From Gordonia hydrophobica NBRC 16057 (GTDB lineage Bacteria > Actinomycetota > Actinomycetes > Mycobacteriales > Mycobacteriaceae): 64,000 nucleotides of DNA. The DNA is taken from contig NZ_BCWU01000007.1 of the NCBI RefSeq assembly GCF_001592365.1, positions 186,001-250,000 on the forward strand, written 5' to 3'. The notes beneath the pieces were generated by a model. It was not told the DNA's origin. It did not search any database and was given only the letters and a program-made list of their open reading frames with translations. Position 1 is the stretch's first letter, and the number at the start of each line of letters is the position of its first letter. This document shows positions 29,463 through 38,271 of the stretch, one piece after another. The position numbers and the translations under genes were made by a program.

Positions 29463-30578
29463 ATGGAATTCGAACTCTCCGAAGAACAGGTCATGCTCCG
29501 CGACACCGTGCGCGAGGTGCTGACCAAGAAATACGACATCGAGACCCTCCGCGCCGTCACCGACACCGAGCTGGGATGGAGCCGCGACGTGTGGACCTCC
29601 CTCGCCGAGATCGGCATCCTCGGTCTGGTCTTCGACGACGCCGACGGCGGTACCGGTGCGGGCATCGAAGAACTCGCTCCGGTGATGAGCGAATTCGGCG
29701 CGTCGATAGCCCCCGAGCCGTTCCTGGACGCCGTCGTCGTCCCCGGCCTGCTGGTCTCCAGGACCGCCGACGCCGACGTTCGCGCCGACATCGTCGGCGG
29801 CCTCTCGTCCGGCGAGCGTCTGGCTGCGTTCGCCCACCACGAGAACGGCGACCGCTGGCCGGTGTACGCCGTCGCCTCGACGGTCGCCGACGGCAAACTG
29901 TCGGGCACCAAGTCGCTGGTTCCGGCGGGCCACACCGCCGATGTCCTGGTGGTCTCCGCACGCGACGCATCGGGTGAGATCGGCCTGTACCTGGTCGACG
30001 CCGCCGCCGAAGGCGTCGCTCGGACCGCCTACCGCACCCACGACCGCCGACGCGGCGCGCAGATCGTCTTCACCGACGCGCCGGCCACTCGGCTGGGCTC
30101 GGGCGACGCGTCGTCGGTCATCAGCGAGGTCGAGGTCTTCGCCCAGACCGCGCTGGTCGCCGAGGCCGTCGGCGCCATGCGCGCGAGCCTGGACATGACC
30201 ACCGAGTACCTGTTGACCCGCAAGCAGTTCGGCGTTCCGCTCGCGACCTTCCAGGCGCTCACGCACCGGGCCGCCGACATGTACGTGTCGCTGGAACTCG
30301 CCAGCAGCCTGTCGGTCTATGCGACCGCCGCGCTCGCCGAGGGCCGGGTGGACCCGATCATCGCCTCGCGCGCCAAGTTGCAGGCGCTGCGATCGGCTCG
30401 CCACGTCGGGCAGGAGTCCATCCAGATGCACGGTGGAATCGGCATGACCGCCGAGTACCCCGTCGCGCATTACGTCAGCCGCCTGACGGCGATCGGCCAC
30501 ACGTTGGGCGACGCCGACAGCCACCTACAGCGACTCTCCGCCTCCGTCGGCGACTGGGACATGGTCACCGTCGCCTGA
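29463..30578 (+). CDS. Acyl-CoA dehydrogenase, subunit 2 of a paired enzyme
   Basis: A 371-residue acyl-CoA dehydrogenase homologue. N-terminal MEFELSEEQVMLRDTVREVL, weakly conserved middle domain, and C-terminal ATFQALTHRAADMYV and QMHGGIGMTAEYPVAHY are visible. The C-terminus lacks any IYEGT-like segment, ending soon after HLQRL. Divergence in the FAD-domain residues compared with its neighbour is typical of the second member of FadE pairs, where the two polypeptides share one FAD site. ATG 29463. A hairpin follows the gene, so the pair probably forms one transcript. Confidence 0.88.
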   Translation: MEFELSEEQVMLRDTVREVLTKKYDIETLRAVTDTELGWSRDVWTSLAEIGILGLVFDDADGGTGAGIEELAPVMSEFGASIAPEPFLDAVVVPGLLVSRTADADVRADIVGGLSSGERLAAFAHHENGDRWPVYAVASTVADGKLSGTKSLVPAGHTADVLVVSARDASGEIGLYLVDAAAEGVARTAYRTHDRRRGAQIVFTDAPATRLGSGDASSVISEVEVFAQTALVAEAVGAMRASLDMTTEYLLTRKQFGVPLATFQALTHRAADMYVSLELASSLSVYATAALAEGRVDPIIASRAKLQALRSARHVGQESIQMHGGIGMTAEYPVAHYVSRLTAIGHTLGDADSHLQRLSASVGDWDMVTVA

Positions 30579-30592
30579 AGCAGAGCCCAGCC

Positions 30593-30660
30593 GCATCCGC
30601 GTGGTTCAGCGATTTCCGCGGTGTCACCGACACCGCGGAATCAGCGAGCCACGCGGATGC
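30593..30660 (+). terminator. Two-part stem-loop after the acyl-CoA dehydrogenase pair
   Basis: The outer arms GCATCCGCGTGG (30593-30604) and complement (30649-30660) and the inner arms TTCCGCGGTGTC (30614-30625) and complement (30629-30640) are all perfect, separated by an internal loop whose two sides both contain TCAGCGA. It starts 14 nt after the stop. Confidence 0.75.
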
Positions 30661-30768
30661 TGCCGATCGACGTCGCACCGACAAATCCGTGACTACCAGT
30701 CACATGTATTAGTGTTGCCGACAATACGCGCCGCAGTCCGAGCGGCGCGTCGACGAACGGAGACAGCC

Positions 30769-31227
30769 ATGGCCGCACCCCTGATCGAGGACTCCATCGA
30801 GATCGACGCCAGCCCGGAGAAGGTGTGGTCGGTCGTCAGTGACCTCCGCCGGATGGGCGAGTGGAGCCCGCAGTGCATGAAGATGGTGATCTTCGGCGGC
30901 GACGTGAAGCTCGGCACCACCACCCTGAACGTCAATCGTCGCGGCCCGCTGGTGTGGCCCACGCGCTCGAAAGTCGTGACCTTCGAGCCCAACAAGGAGC
31001 TCGCCTTCCGCATCCTCGACAACCGCACCGTGTGGTCGTTCCGGATCGAGCCGACCGCGACCGGCGTGCGCCTGACCGAGTCCCGCACGGTGCCCGAGGG
31101 CGGCACCACGAAGATCTCCTCGACACTCGTCGACAAGCTGATGGGCGGCGAGAAGCCCTTCGAGGCCGAACTGCTGGAGGGAATCCGCGAGACCCTCGGC
31201 AAGATCAAGCGCGCCGCCCAGGGCTGA
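30769..31227 (+). CDS. SRPBCC-family protein
   Basis: A 152-residue ligand-binding or aromatase/cyclase-like protein with the START fold. The opening IEDSIEIDASPEKVWSVVSD, then RRMGEWSPQC, and the C-terminal helix LLEGIRETLGKIKRAAQ are typical of the mycobacterial type. ATG 30769 has GGAG upstream; the open frame extends further 5' but crosses the hairpin. It is a single-gene unit between the acyl-CoA dehydrogenases and psd. No catalytic function can be assigned. Confidence 0.85.
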   Translation: MAAPLIEDSIEIDASPEKVWSVVSDLRRMGEWSPQCMKMVIFGGDVKLGTTTLNVNRRGPLVWPTRSKVVTFEPNKELAFRILDNRTVWSFRIEPTATGVRLTESRTVPEGGTTKISSTLVDKLMGGEKPFEAELLEGIRETLGKIKRAAQG

Positions 31228-31380
31228 CACCGGCCCGCACCGCTTCGGTGGACGGTTTCGACGGACATCCGCGTTCCGTCGGAGGGTGATGCTCGTCCAG
31301 ACCCGCACGGCCCCGACGTTTAAGCTGTCCTGAGTCGGTCGTGCCGTCGCGCGGCCCGTTGATCTAGGAGTGCAGAACCG

Positions 31381-32097
31381 GTGGCTCGACGTCCCTCCCA
31401 ACCCGACGACCGCGCGGGGCTCGCCCACGTCGTCGACCTGATCCGCGAGACGGTTCCGCCGCTGCACCCGGCGGGCATCCCGTTCGTCGCCGCGCCCGCT
31501 GCGGTCGCGGTGCTGGGCCGCAAGCGGCGCTGGATCGCCCGCCCCGCACTCGCGACGGCCGCCGCGTCGGCCCTGTTCTTCCGTCACCCGAGCCGTGTCC
31601 CGCCGACCGGCGAGGGGCTCGTCGTCGCGGCGGCCGACGGCACCGTCGCGCTGGTCGACGACGCCGTCCCGATGCCGGAACTCGGCCTCGGCGACCAGCC
31701 TCTCCCCCGCGTCTGCACGTTCCTGTCGGTCTTCGACGTGCACGTGCAGCGGGTGCCGATCGCCGGCCGCGTCCGGTCGGTGGTGCACACCCCGGGCGCC
31801 TTCCTGTCCGCCGACCTCCCCGCCGCGAGCAGCGAGAACGAGCGCACCGCGATGACCATCGCCACCGGCCCGGACGGTTCCGGTCCCGCGGTCGGCGTGG
31901 TGCAGATCGCCGGACTGCTGGCGCGGCGGATCGTCAACGACGCCGCACCCGGCGACGCGCTCACGCTCGGCGACACGTACGGGCTCATCCGGTTCGGCTC
32001 GCGCGTCGACATCTACCTCCCGCAGGGCTCGACGGTGAAGGTGGCGCGGGGTCAGCGCGCCGTCGGTGCCGAGACGGTGCTGGCGGAGCTGCCCTGA
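31381..32097 (+). CDS. psd: Phosphatidylserine decarboxylase
   Basis: A pyruvoyl enzyme of 238 residues that makes phosphatidylethanolamine from phosphatidylserine at the membrane. It belongs to the short class. The proenzyme cleavage site is RFGSRVDIYLP, with self-cleavage expected between Gly206 and Ser207 to give the pyruvoyl group. FFRHPSR, CTFLSVFDVHVQRVP and GRVRSVVHTPGAF are family blocks. GTG 31381 is the start. Its stop overlaps the pssA start by one base, so substrate supply and use are encoded together, as in M. tuberculosis psd-pssA. Confidence 0.95.
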   Translation: MARRPSQPDDRAGLAHVVDLIRETVPPLHPAGIPFVAAPAAVAVLGRKRRWIARPALATAAASALFFRHPSRVPPTGEGLVVAAADGTVALVDDAVPMPELGLGDQPLPRVCTFLSVFDVHVQRVPIAGRVRSVVHTPGAFLSADLPAASSENERTAMTIATGPDGSGPAVGVVQIAGLLARRIVNDAAPGDALTLGDTYGLIRFGSRVDIYLPQGSTVKVARGQRAVGAETVLAELP

Positions 32098-33095
32098 TGC
32101 CTCGGATCCGCCCGCATCGCCGTCCGGTCCATCGGCCGCGACGTCTGCGGCTGTCCTCCAGCCGTAGGCGCGACCACGAGACACGGCGTCCGCGGTCGGC
32201 GCGGTCGGCGCGCGCGGGTCGGCTGATCGTCCCGTCGACTCTCACCATCCTGGCGCTGTCCGCGGGGCTCACCGCAGTCCGTTCCGCCGATGCGGGCAAC
32301 GTCGATCTGGCGATGGGCCTGCTGGTCCTGGCCGCCGTCTTCGACGGCATCGACGGCCGCGTCGCACGCCTCATGGACGCGACCACGAAGATCGGCGCCG
32401 AACTCGACTCCCTGGCCGATGCCATCAACTTCGGCGTGGCGCCGGCACTGATCGTGTACGCCACGGTCTTGCGCGACAACCCGAGCGCCGCGGCCCAGGA
32501 CTTCGGCTGGGTGGTGGCCCTGCTGTTCTGCGCTGCCATCGTGCTACGGCTCGCCCGCTTCAACACGCTGCTCGACGACGTCGACGCCCCCAAGTACACG
32601 AAGGACTACTTCGTCGGCGTTCCTGCTCCGGCCGCAGCGGTGATGGCGCTGCTGCCGATCGGCCTGCAGCAGCACTTCGGGCACGGCTGGTGGGTCTCGA
32701 TGCCCGCGGTCAGCGCCTGGCTGCTGTTCACCGGGCTGCTCGCGGTCAGCACCGTGCCGACGCTGTCGATGAAATCGGCCAGCATCCGACCGAACGCGCT
32801 CGCCGGGCTGCTGTTCGTGGTCGCCGCGGCCGCCGCGCTGCTGTTCACCTTCCCGTACCTGCTGATGATCATCATGGTGACGGCCTATCTGATTCACATC
32901 CCCTTCGCGTGGCGCACCAAACGCTGGGCCGCCTCGCATCCGGAACACTGGGACGCCCCCGCCCGCGCCCGGCGGCTGCAACGCCGCGAGGATCGCAGAC
33001 AGGCGGTCGCCGACGGCAACCGCCGTCGAGTGATCCCGCAGCGGTCAACCGCCCGTCTGGGACTCCGTCGCCCCCAAGGACCTCGCGAGGACTGA
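32097..33095 (+). CDS. pssA: CDP-diacylglycerol-serine O-phosphatidyltransferase
   Basis: An integral membrane enzyme of 332 residues that joins serine to CDP-diacylglycerol, giving phosphatidylserine for Psd. The CDP-alcohol phosphotransferase signature D-G-x2-A-R-x8-G-x3-D-x3-D is present as DGRVARLMDATTKIGAELDS with a further Asp in LAD. About eight hydrophobic segments follow. The first 40 residues are an unusually Arg-rich, probably cytosolic, extension, and the C-terminal 50 residues are again strongly basic. The gene directly abuts the AAA ATPase gene, stop next to start. Confidence 0.95.
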   Translation: MPRIRPHRRPVHRPRRLRLSSSRRRDHETRRPRSARSARAGRLIVPSTLTILALSAGLTAVRSADAGNVDLAMGLLVLAAVFDGIDGRVARLMDATTKIGAELDSLADAINFGVAPALIVYATVLRDNPSAAAQDFGWVVALLFCAAIVLRLARFNTLLDDVDAPKYTKDYFVGVPAPAAAVMALLPIGLQQHFGHGWWVSMPAVSAWLLFTGLLAVSTVPTLSMKSASIRPNALAGLLFVVAAAAALLFTFPYLLMIIMVTAYLIHIPFAWRTKRWAASHPEHWDAPARARRLQRREDRRQAVADGNRRRVIPQRSTARLGLRRPQGPRED

Positions 33096-35312
33096 ATGGC
33101 CCCCACGCTGACCCTCACCGCCCGGCTCAACACCTCGGCCGCCGACGCCCGCCGCGGCATCGTCCGCGTCCACCCCGAGGTGCTCGCCGCGCTGTCCCTG
33201 CGCGAGTGGGACGCCGTCTCGCTGACCGGCGGACGCGTCTCGTCGGCCGTCGTCGCCGCTGCACCGCCCGACTCGCCGACCGGCCTGATCCTGCTCGACG
33301 ACCTCACCTTCTCGAACCTCGGGATCCGCGAGGACTCGACGGTCGTCGTCGCGCCCGTCGTGGTGCACGGCGCCACCCGCGTCACCGTGCGCGGCTCGCG
33401 CCTCGCGAGCGTGTCGGTGGCCGAGGCAACCCTCCGACGCGCCCTGCTCGGCAAGGTCGTCAGCGTCGGCGACACGGTCTCCCTGCTCCCGCGCGATCTG
33501 GGCCCCGACTTCACGGCCACCGCCGCGACAGCGTCGCTCGCGCGTTCCGTCGGCATCACCTGGACCAACGAGTTGCTGACCGTCGTGGCGACCGTGCCCG
33601 ACGGCCCGGTGAGCGTGCAGACGAACACCGCCGTGCTGTGGGAGGGCTCCGCGCTGCCGGCCGCCGAGGCCGCGGCGACCGGCGGCGCGACGCCCGTGGC
33701 GCCTGCCGCCGCCGGGGTACCCGCCGAGCCTGCCGCGCCCGTTCCGGAACCGGCCCGCGTGCGCCCGGTCTCCGAACTCGTCGGCGTCGACGCCCAGGTC
33801 GCCCGGCTCACCGAATGGCTGGGCGTGACGCTCGACAACCCCGACGTGCTCCGGTCCCTCGGCGCGCAACCCCGCCTCGGCGTGCTGCTCTCCGGCCCTT
33901 CCGGCGTGGGCAAGGCGACGCTGGTCCGCTCCGTCTGCGAGCATCGCCCGCTGGCGGAGGTCGACGGCCCGTCGGTCGGCGCGCTCGCGGCCGAGGGTCG
34001 GCGGGCGGCCGTCCAGCAGGCGATCGCGCGACTGGCCGCAGGCGGAGTGCTGCTAGTCACCGACGTCGACAAGCTGCTTCCGATCGACGGCGACCCGGTC
34101 TCGACGCTGATCCTGGACGATCTGCGTGCCGCCGTCGCGAACGGCTCCATCGCCCTGATCGCCACCACCTCCGACGCCGTCGGTCTCGACTCCCGGCTCC
34201 GCGAACCCGACCTCGCCGACCGCGAGCTGACGATCGGACTCCCCGACGCGGGCCAGCGAGCCAAGCTGCTCGGCGCGATCCTCTCCGACGTGCCCACCGA
34301 AGGCCGCCTGGATCTGGACGCCGTCGCGTCACGGACGCCCGGATTCGTCGCCGCCGACCTCGCGGCGCTCACCCGCGACGCCGCTCTGCGCGCCGCCTCG
34401 CGCGCGACCCGCGACAACACCGACGCCGCGCTCCGCACCGACGATCTCGTCGAAGCACTCGGCGTGATCCGCCCGGCCTCCCGACTGGAGTCGCCCGACG
34501 TCGCGCTCGGATCGATCACCCTCGACGACGTCGGCGACATGGTCGAGACCCGGCAGGCCCTCACCGAGGCGGTCCTGTGGCCGCTGCAGCATCCGGACAC
34601 CTTCACCCGCCTGGGCGTGGAGCCGCCGCGCGGTGTGCTGCTGTACGGCCCGCCCGGCTGCGGCAAGACCTTCGTGGTCCGGGCGCTCGCCGCCTCCGGA
34701 CGACTCTCGGTGCACAGCGTCAAGGGCGCCGAGCTCCTCGACAAGTGGGTCGGCTCCTCCGAGCGCGCCGTCCGCGATCTCTTCGCCCGGGCCCGCGCGA
34801 GCGCGCCGTCGTTGGTCTTCCTCGACGAGGTGGACGCGCTCGCGCCGCGCCGCGGCGGCTCCACCGACTCCGGCGTCGCGGACCGCGTGGTCGCGGCACT
34901 GCTCACCGAGCTCGACGGTGCCGAGCCGCTCACCGATGTGGTGGTCCTCGGCGCCACCAACCGGCCCGACCTCATCGACCCCGCGCTCCTGCGCCCCGGC
35001 CGACTGGAACGCCTGGTGTTCGTGCCGCCGCCGGACGCCGACGCGCGCGCCGACATCCTTCAGACCGCCGCCCGCAACGTCCCGCTGTCGGGCGTCGACC
35101 TCGTCGAGCTGGCCGCCGATCTCGACGGCTACTCGGCGGCCGACTGCTCGGCGCTGCTGCGTGAGGCCGCTCTCGCCGCGATGCGCCGAGACATCGACGC
35201 CGCGACGGTCACCGACGCCGACGTCGAGACGGCCCGGGCCGTCGTCCGCCCCTCGCTCGATTCGGCTCAGGTGGCCGAATTGGCGGCGTATGCGGAGCGC
35301 CGAGCTCAGTAG
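33096..35312 (+). CDS. Two-domain AAA+ ATPase (CDC48-like, Rv0435c-type)
   Basis: A 738-residue tandem AAA+ protein. The N-terminal part (about 1-200) resembles the double-psi barrel substrate domain of CDC48/VAT. The first ATPase domain is degenerate: Walker A reads GPSGVGKA with Ala274 in place of Thr/Ser, and Walker B ends TDVDKLL without the catalytic Glu. The second domain is canonical: GPPGCGKT at 518-525, LVFLDEVDALAPRR, and ATNRPDLIDPALLRPGRLER with arginine fingers. It is the actinobacterial CDC48-like ATPase encoded with psd and pssA. The role is presumably protein unfolding or remodelling; a link to phospholipid synthesis is suggested only by gene order. Confidence 0.92.
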   Translation: MAPTLTLTARLNTSAADARRGIVRVHPEVLAALSLREWDAVSLTGGRVSSAVVAAAPPDSPTGLILLDDLTFSNLGIREDSTVVVAPVVVHGATRVTVRGSRLASVSVAEATLRRALLGKVVSVGDTVSLLPRDLGPDFTATAATASLARSVGITWTNELLTVVATVPDGPVSVQTNTAVLWEGSALPAAEAAATGGATPVAPAAAGVPAEPAAPVPEPARVRPVSELVGVDAQVARLTEWLGVTLDNPDVLRSLGAQPRLGVLLSGPSGVGKATLVRSVCEHRPLAEVDGPSVGALAAEGRRAAVQQAIARLAAGGVLLVTDVDKLLPIDGDPVSTLILDDLRAAVANGSIALIATTSDAVGLDSRLREPDLADRELTIGLPDAGQRAKLLGAILSDVPTEGRLDLDAVASRTPGFVAADLAALTRDAALRAASRATRDNTDAALRTDDLVEALGVIRPASRLESPDVALGSITLDDVGDMVETRQALTEAVLWPLQHPDTFTRLGVEPPRGVLLYGPPGCGKTFVVRALAASGRLSVHSVKGAELLDKWVGSSERAVRDLFARARASAPSLVFLDEVDALAPRRGGSTDSGVADRVVAALLTELDGAEPLTDVVVLGATNRPDLIDPALLRPGRLERLVFVPPPDADARADILQTAARNVPLSGVDLVELAADLDGYSAADCSALLREAALAAMRRDIDAATVTDADVETARAVVRPSLDSAQVAELAAYAERRAQ

Positions 35313-35409
35313 GGCATCCTTCCCGAGAGCAATCGATTCAGTCGGCGTTGGGCTGTCCGACGAATTCTCGGCCAATCCTCGCCCCGCCGCCCACGTTCCC
35401 GATACATTG

Positions 35410-35423
35410 CTTGGAGTTCCAAG
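35410..35423. promoter_or_regulatory. Palindrome upstream of fadD
   Basis: CTTGGA-GT-TCCAAG, a perfect 6-bp inverted repeat 26 nt before the FadD start, in a good position for a repressor of this gene. No regulator is encoded next to it. Confidence 0.4.
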
Positions 35424-35449
35424 TATTAGCGCGTGATCGAGGAGAATTC

Positions 35450-37042
35450 ATGACGACCGGGTACACCGAGCAGACCGCGGCAGCCATCAGCACCACACGG
35501 TCGTACACCGTCGGTGATCTGCTCCGACGCACCGCGCTGCGATCGCCGGACAAGACCGCGATCATCAACGGCGACACCGCCCTGACGTTCGCCGAGTTCG
35601 ACGCGGCCGTGAATCGCTGCGCCAACGCGTTGACCGCTCGAGGACTGCAGAAGGGCGACCGTCTGGCCCTGGTCAGTCACAACTGCTGGCAGTTCGCGGT
35701 CCTGAACTTCGCGACCGCCCGCCTCGGCGCAATCCTGGTGCCGATCAACTTCGGGCTGGGCGTCGACGAGATCGCGTTCATCCTCGACCACTCCGGCGCG
35801 AGCGTCGTGGTCGCCGAGGACACTCTGGTCAGCACGGTGGGCGCAGCAGTCGATGCGTCGTCGCGCACCGACGTGGTGCGCGGGACCATCCCGCTCGCGG
35901 GCGCCGGCGCAGACGGCTGGGAGGACGTCGCCACGTGGATCGAGCACGACGACGCCTCTGCACCGGATGTCCTCGTCGGGGACGACGATCCGCTGCGCAT
36001 GATGTTCACCTCCGGAACCGAGTCACGCCCCAAGGGCGTGCTGCTGTCGTCGAAGTCGCTGGTCTCGCAGTACGTCTCCTGCATCATCGACGGCGGCATG
36101 ACGGCCGACGACGTCGAAGTGCACTCCCTGCCGCTGTACCACTGCGCGCAGCTCGACTGCTTCCTCTCGGTCGACGTCTATCTCGGAGCCACCAGCATCA
36201 TCCTGCCGAGCCCCGAGCCCGCGGCGCTGCTCGCAGCCGTGGAGAAGCACCGCGCCACCAAACTGTTCTGCCCGCCGACCGTGTGGATCTCCCTGCTGCG
36301 CCATCCCGACTTCGAGACGCGTGATCTCTCCTCCCTGCGCAAGGGGTACTACGGCGCCTCGGCGATGCCGGTGGAGGTGCTCCGCGAGATGGGCCGCCGC
36401 CTCCCGCAGGTGCAGCTCTGGAACTTCTACGGTCAGACCGAGATGTCGCCGCTGGCCACGATTCTGCAGCCGCACGAGCAGTTCGACCGCGCCGGGTCGG
36501 CCGGTCGTGCGGCCCTGAACGTCGAGACCATCGTGGTCGACGACGAGGACAATCCGGTGCCCACCGGCGAGGTCGGCGAGATCGTCCACCGCAGTCCGCA
36601 CGCCTGCCTCGGCTACTACAACGACGAGGAGAAGACCGCCGCCGCCTTCCGGAACGGCTGGTTCCACTCCGGCGACCTCGGCGTCATCGACGCCGAGGGC
36701 TACCTCTCGGTGGTCGACCGCAAGAAGGACATGATCAAGACCGGTGGCGAGAACGTGGCCTCCCGGGAAGTCGAGGAGGCCGTCTACCTGCTCGACGGCG
36801 TGGCCGAGGTCGCGGTGTTCGGCGTGCCGCACCCGAAGTGGATCGAGGCCGTCACCGCGGTGATCGTGCCCAAGGAGGGCGTGACGCTCACCCGCGAGCA
36901 GGTGGACGCGCACGTCGAGAGCACCCTCGCCGGGTACAAGCGCCCCAAGTACGTCATCTTCGCCGACGCCCTGCCGAAGAACCCGTCGGGAAAGATTCTC
37001 AAGAAGGATCTGCGCACCGAGTACGAACGCGTCGCCGACTGA
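35450..37042 (+). CDS. Acyl-CoA synthetase (FadD-type AMP-dependent ligase)
   Basis: A 530-residue ligase that activates a carboxylic acid to acyl-CoA through an acyl-adenylate. ANL-family motifs: MMFTSGTESRPKGVLLSS (ATP loop), NFYGQTEMSPLAT, GDLGVIDAEGYLSVVDRKKD and the C-terminal catalytic Lys in PKNPSGKILKKDLR. ATG 35450 has GAGGAG upstream. The gene seems to be a single unit after the AAA ATPase, separated by 137 nt that include a palindrome. Chain length or substrate cannot be deduced. Confidence 0.92.
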   Translation: MTTGYTEQTAAAISTTRSYTVGDLLRRTALRSPDKTAIINGDTALTFAEFDAAVNRCANALTARGLQKGDRLALVSHNCWQFAVLNFATARLGAILVPINFGLGVDEIAFILDHSGASVVVAEDTLVSTVGAAVDASSRTDVVRGTIPLAGAGADGWEDVATWIEHDDASAPDVLVGDDDPLRMMFTSGTESRPKGVLLSSKSLVSQYVSCIIDGGMTADDVEVHSLPLYHCAQLDCFLSVDVYLGATSIILPSPEPAALLAAVEKHRATKLFCPPTVWISLLRHPDFETRDLSSLRKGYYGASAMPVEVLREMGRRLPQVQLWNFYGQTEMSPLATILQPHEQFDRAGSAGRAALNVETIVVDDEDNPVPTGEVGEIVHRSPHACLGYYNDEEKTAAAFRNGWFHSGDLGVIDAEGYLSVVDRKKDMIKTGGENVASREVEEAVYLLDGVAEVAVFGVPHPKWIEAVTAVIVPKEGVTLTREQVDAHVESTLAGYKRPKYVIFADALPKNPSGKILKKDLRTEYERVAD

Positions 37043-37069
37043 CTTCGAGCGCCGGCGCAGCGACGAGTG

Positions 37070-37651
37070 TCAGCTCGCCGTGCCCGGCGTCTGGGGAGCG
37101 GTGGTCTGCGGATTCTGATTCTGCTGCCCGGGTGCGGTGGGCGTCTGCCCCTCCGGGTTCTGCCCGTCCGAGTCCTGCCCGTCGCCGTTCGGCGGAGTGA
37201 CGCGCCAGCGGCGGCCCGGACCGAACTCGTTGCCGGGAACCTCGCCGGAGAAGCCGCGCATCACCTCGCTGCGCTCGTAGCGCTGCGAGTGATCGCCGTG
37301 ATTCCCGGTCTGATCAGCGGTGATGTAGCCGAGTCCGAACCCGGCGCCGAGGAGTGCCGCAGCACTGACGCCGGCACCCGCGACGATCCAGGATCGTTTC
37401 ACGCGAATCCGGTTGTCGACGGGCTCTGCCGCCGCCGGAACTGGGGCGGGCTGCGCGGCAGGCCCAGGCTCCGCAGCGGCCGGCCCCGTCGCAGTCGGCC
37501 CCGCCGCGATCGGCCCCGTCGCGATCGGCTCGGTTGCGATCGGCTCGGTCGCGGCCGTCGCGTCACCGGCCTCCGGACGGTCGGCCGGGGTGTCCGAACC
37601 TCCCGCCGGGGTGGTCGTGTCGGGCGTCTCGGGCTGGTCGCGGTCAGTCAT
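37070..37651 (-). CDS. Membrane-anchored Pro/Ala/Thr-rich protein
   Basis: An unrecognised 193-residue protein. Residues 1-75 are a disordered acidic to neutral region with degenerate repeats of the type TEPIAT, TGPIAA, TGPAAA. One hydrophobic segment follows at about 87-112 (SWIVAGAGVSAAALLGAGFG), then an external tail of about 80 residues. The tail has a short conserved-looking part (RRWRVTPPNG preceded by MRGFSGEVPG) and ends Gln/Pro/Thr-rich. The basic RVKR before the helix suggests an N-in topology with the tail outside. It may interact with the cell wall. ATG 37651. Confidence 0.7.
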   Translation of the reverse strand: MTDRDQPETPDTTTPAGGSDTPADRPEAGDATAATEPIATEPIATGPIAAGPTATGPAAAEPGPAAQPAPVPAAAEPVDNRIRVKRSWIVAGAGVSAAALLGAGFGLGYITADQTGNHGDHSQRYERSEVMRGFSGEVPGNEFGPGRRWRVTPPNGDGQDSDGQNPEGQTPTAPGQQNQNPQTTAPQTPGTAS

Positions 37652-37670
37652 CGTCAGTCCTCTCGTGGCA

Positions 37671-37691
37671 GCCGTGACGCGATGTCACGGC
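37671..37691 (-). terminator. 8-bp stem-loop between the lipoprotein and the Pro-rich protein
   Basis: GCCGTGAC (37671-37678) pairs with GTCACGGC (37684-37691) across 5 nt. On the reverse strand it follows the lipoprotein gene by about 80 nt and precedes the next start by 20 nt, so it could be a terminator or an operator. Confidence 0.5.
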
Positions 37692-37769
37692 CTCGACACT
37701 CGAGTGAACCGGTTCCGCCTGGCAACTGGCTGGGAACGCGGTGGGAGTCTGCTTCGACGTCGTGGGCGT

Positions 37770-38189
37770 CTACCCGACGCGACTGACCTGGTAGATCAGT
37801 GTGGAACGGCTGGCCGAGGCGTCGGCCGAGAGCCCGACGTTGACCCACAACTGCTTGCCGTCGTCCTCGTCTTTGCTGAGCAGGACGGACTTCGCAGCGG
37901 GTTCGTCGACGCGCGACGACTCGGCGAACCCCGCGTCAGTCAGCGTGGTGACGGCGTTCGTCAGCGGATCTCCGTCGGCGGCATGCGCCTGCACGGTCAC
38001 CTGCCAGGTGGTGGATTCCCCGGATGCGGAGAGGATCGCACCCTCGACGAGGTGGACCTGCGACGGGAAGTCAGCGGGGAGTTGAACACCCTCCGACGCC
38101 GCCCCGTCGTCGGAGCCGCAAGCGACCAGAACGGTAGCCGCGCACAGGACGATCAGCGCAACAGTCACCAGTCTCTGAATGTGCTTCAT
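37770..38189 (-). CDS. Lipoprotein, unknown function
   Basis: A 139-residue secreted lipoprotein. The signal sequence MKHIQRLVTVALIVLCAATV ends in the lipobox LVAC, with the lipidated Cys at residue 25. The mature domain of about 115 residues has alternating strands (TTWQVTVQAHAADGDPLTNAV and KQLWVNVGLS), with a Ser/Asp-rich character, and resembles small periplasmic lipoproteins of mycolata. ATG 38189 is the right start because the sequence before it is not membrane-export compatible. Divergent from the Mrp operon across 82 nt. Confidence 0.8.
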   Translation of the reverse strand: MKHIQRLVTVALIVLCAATVLVACGSDDGAASEGVQLPADFPSQVHLVEGAILSASGESTTWQVTVQAHAADGDPLTNAVTTLTDAGFAESSRVDEPAAKSVLLSKDEDDGKQLWVNVGLSADASASRSTLIYQVSRVG

Positions 38190-38271
38190 AACCGAAACGG
38201 TAAGGTAGTACCCAGCGTCTCGTCTGTACGACACCCCGCCCGCCCGTCCTCGACACCGTCGGAGTGCCATT

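Noticed and set aside
29157..30524. Long open frame on the reverse strand opposite the acyl-CoA dehydrogenases
   Set aside because: It is a mirror frame caused by high GC at third codon positions; the translation is rich in Arg/Gly/Val with no family motif, while the forward strand holds a complete enzyme.
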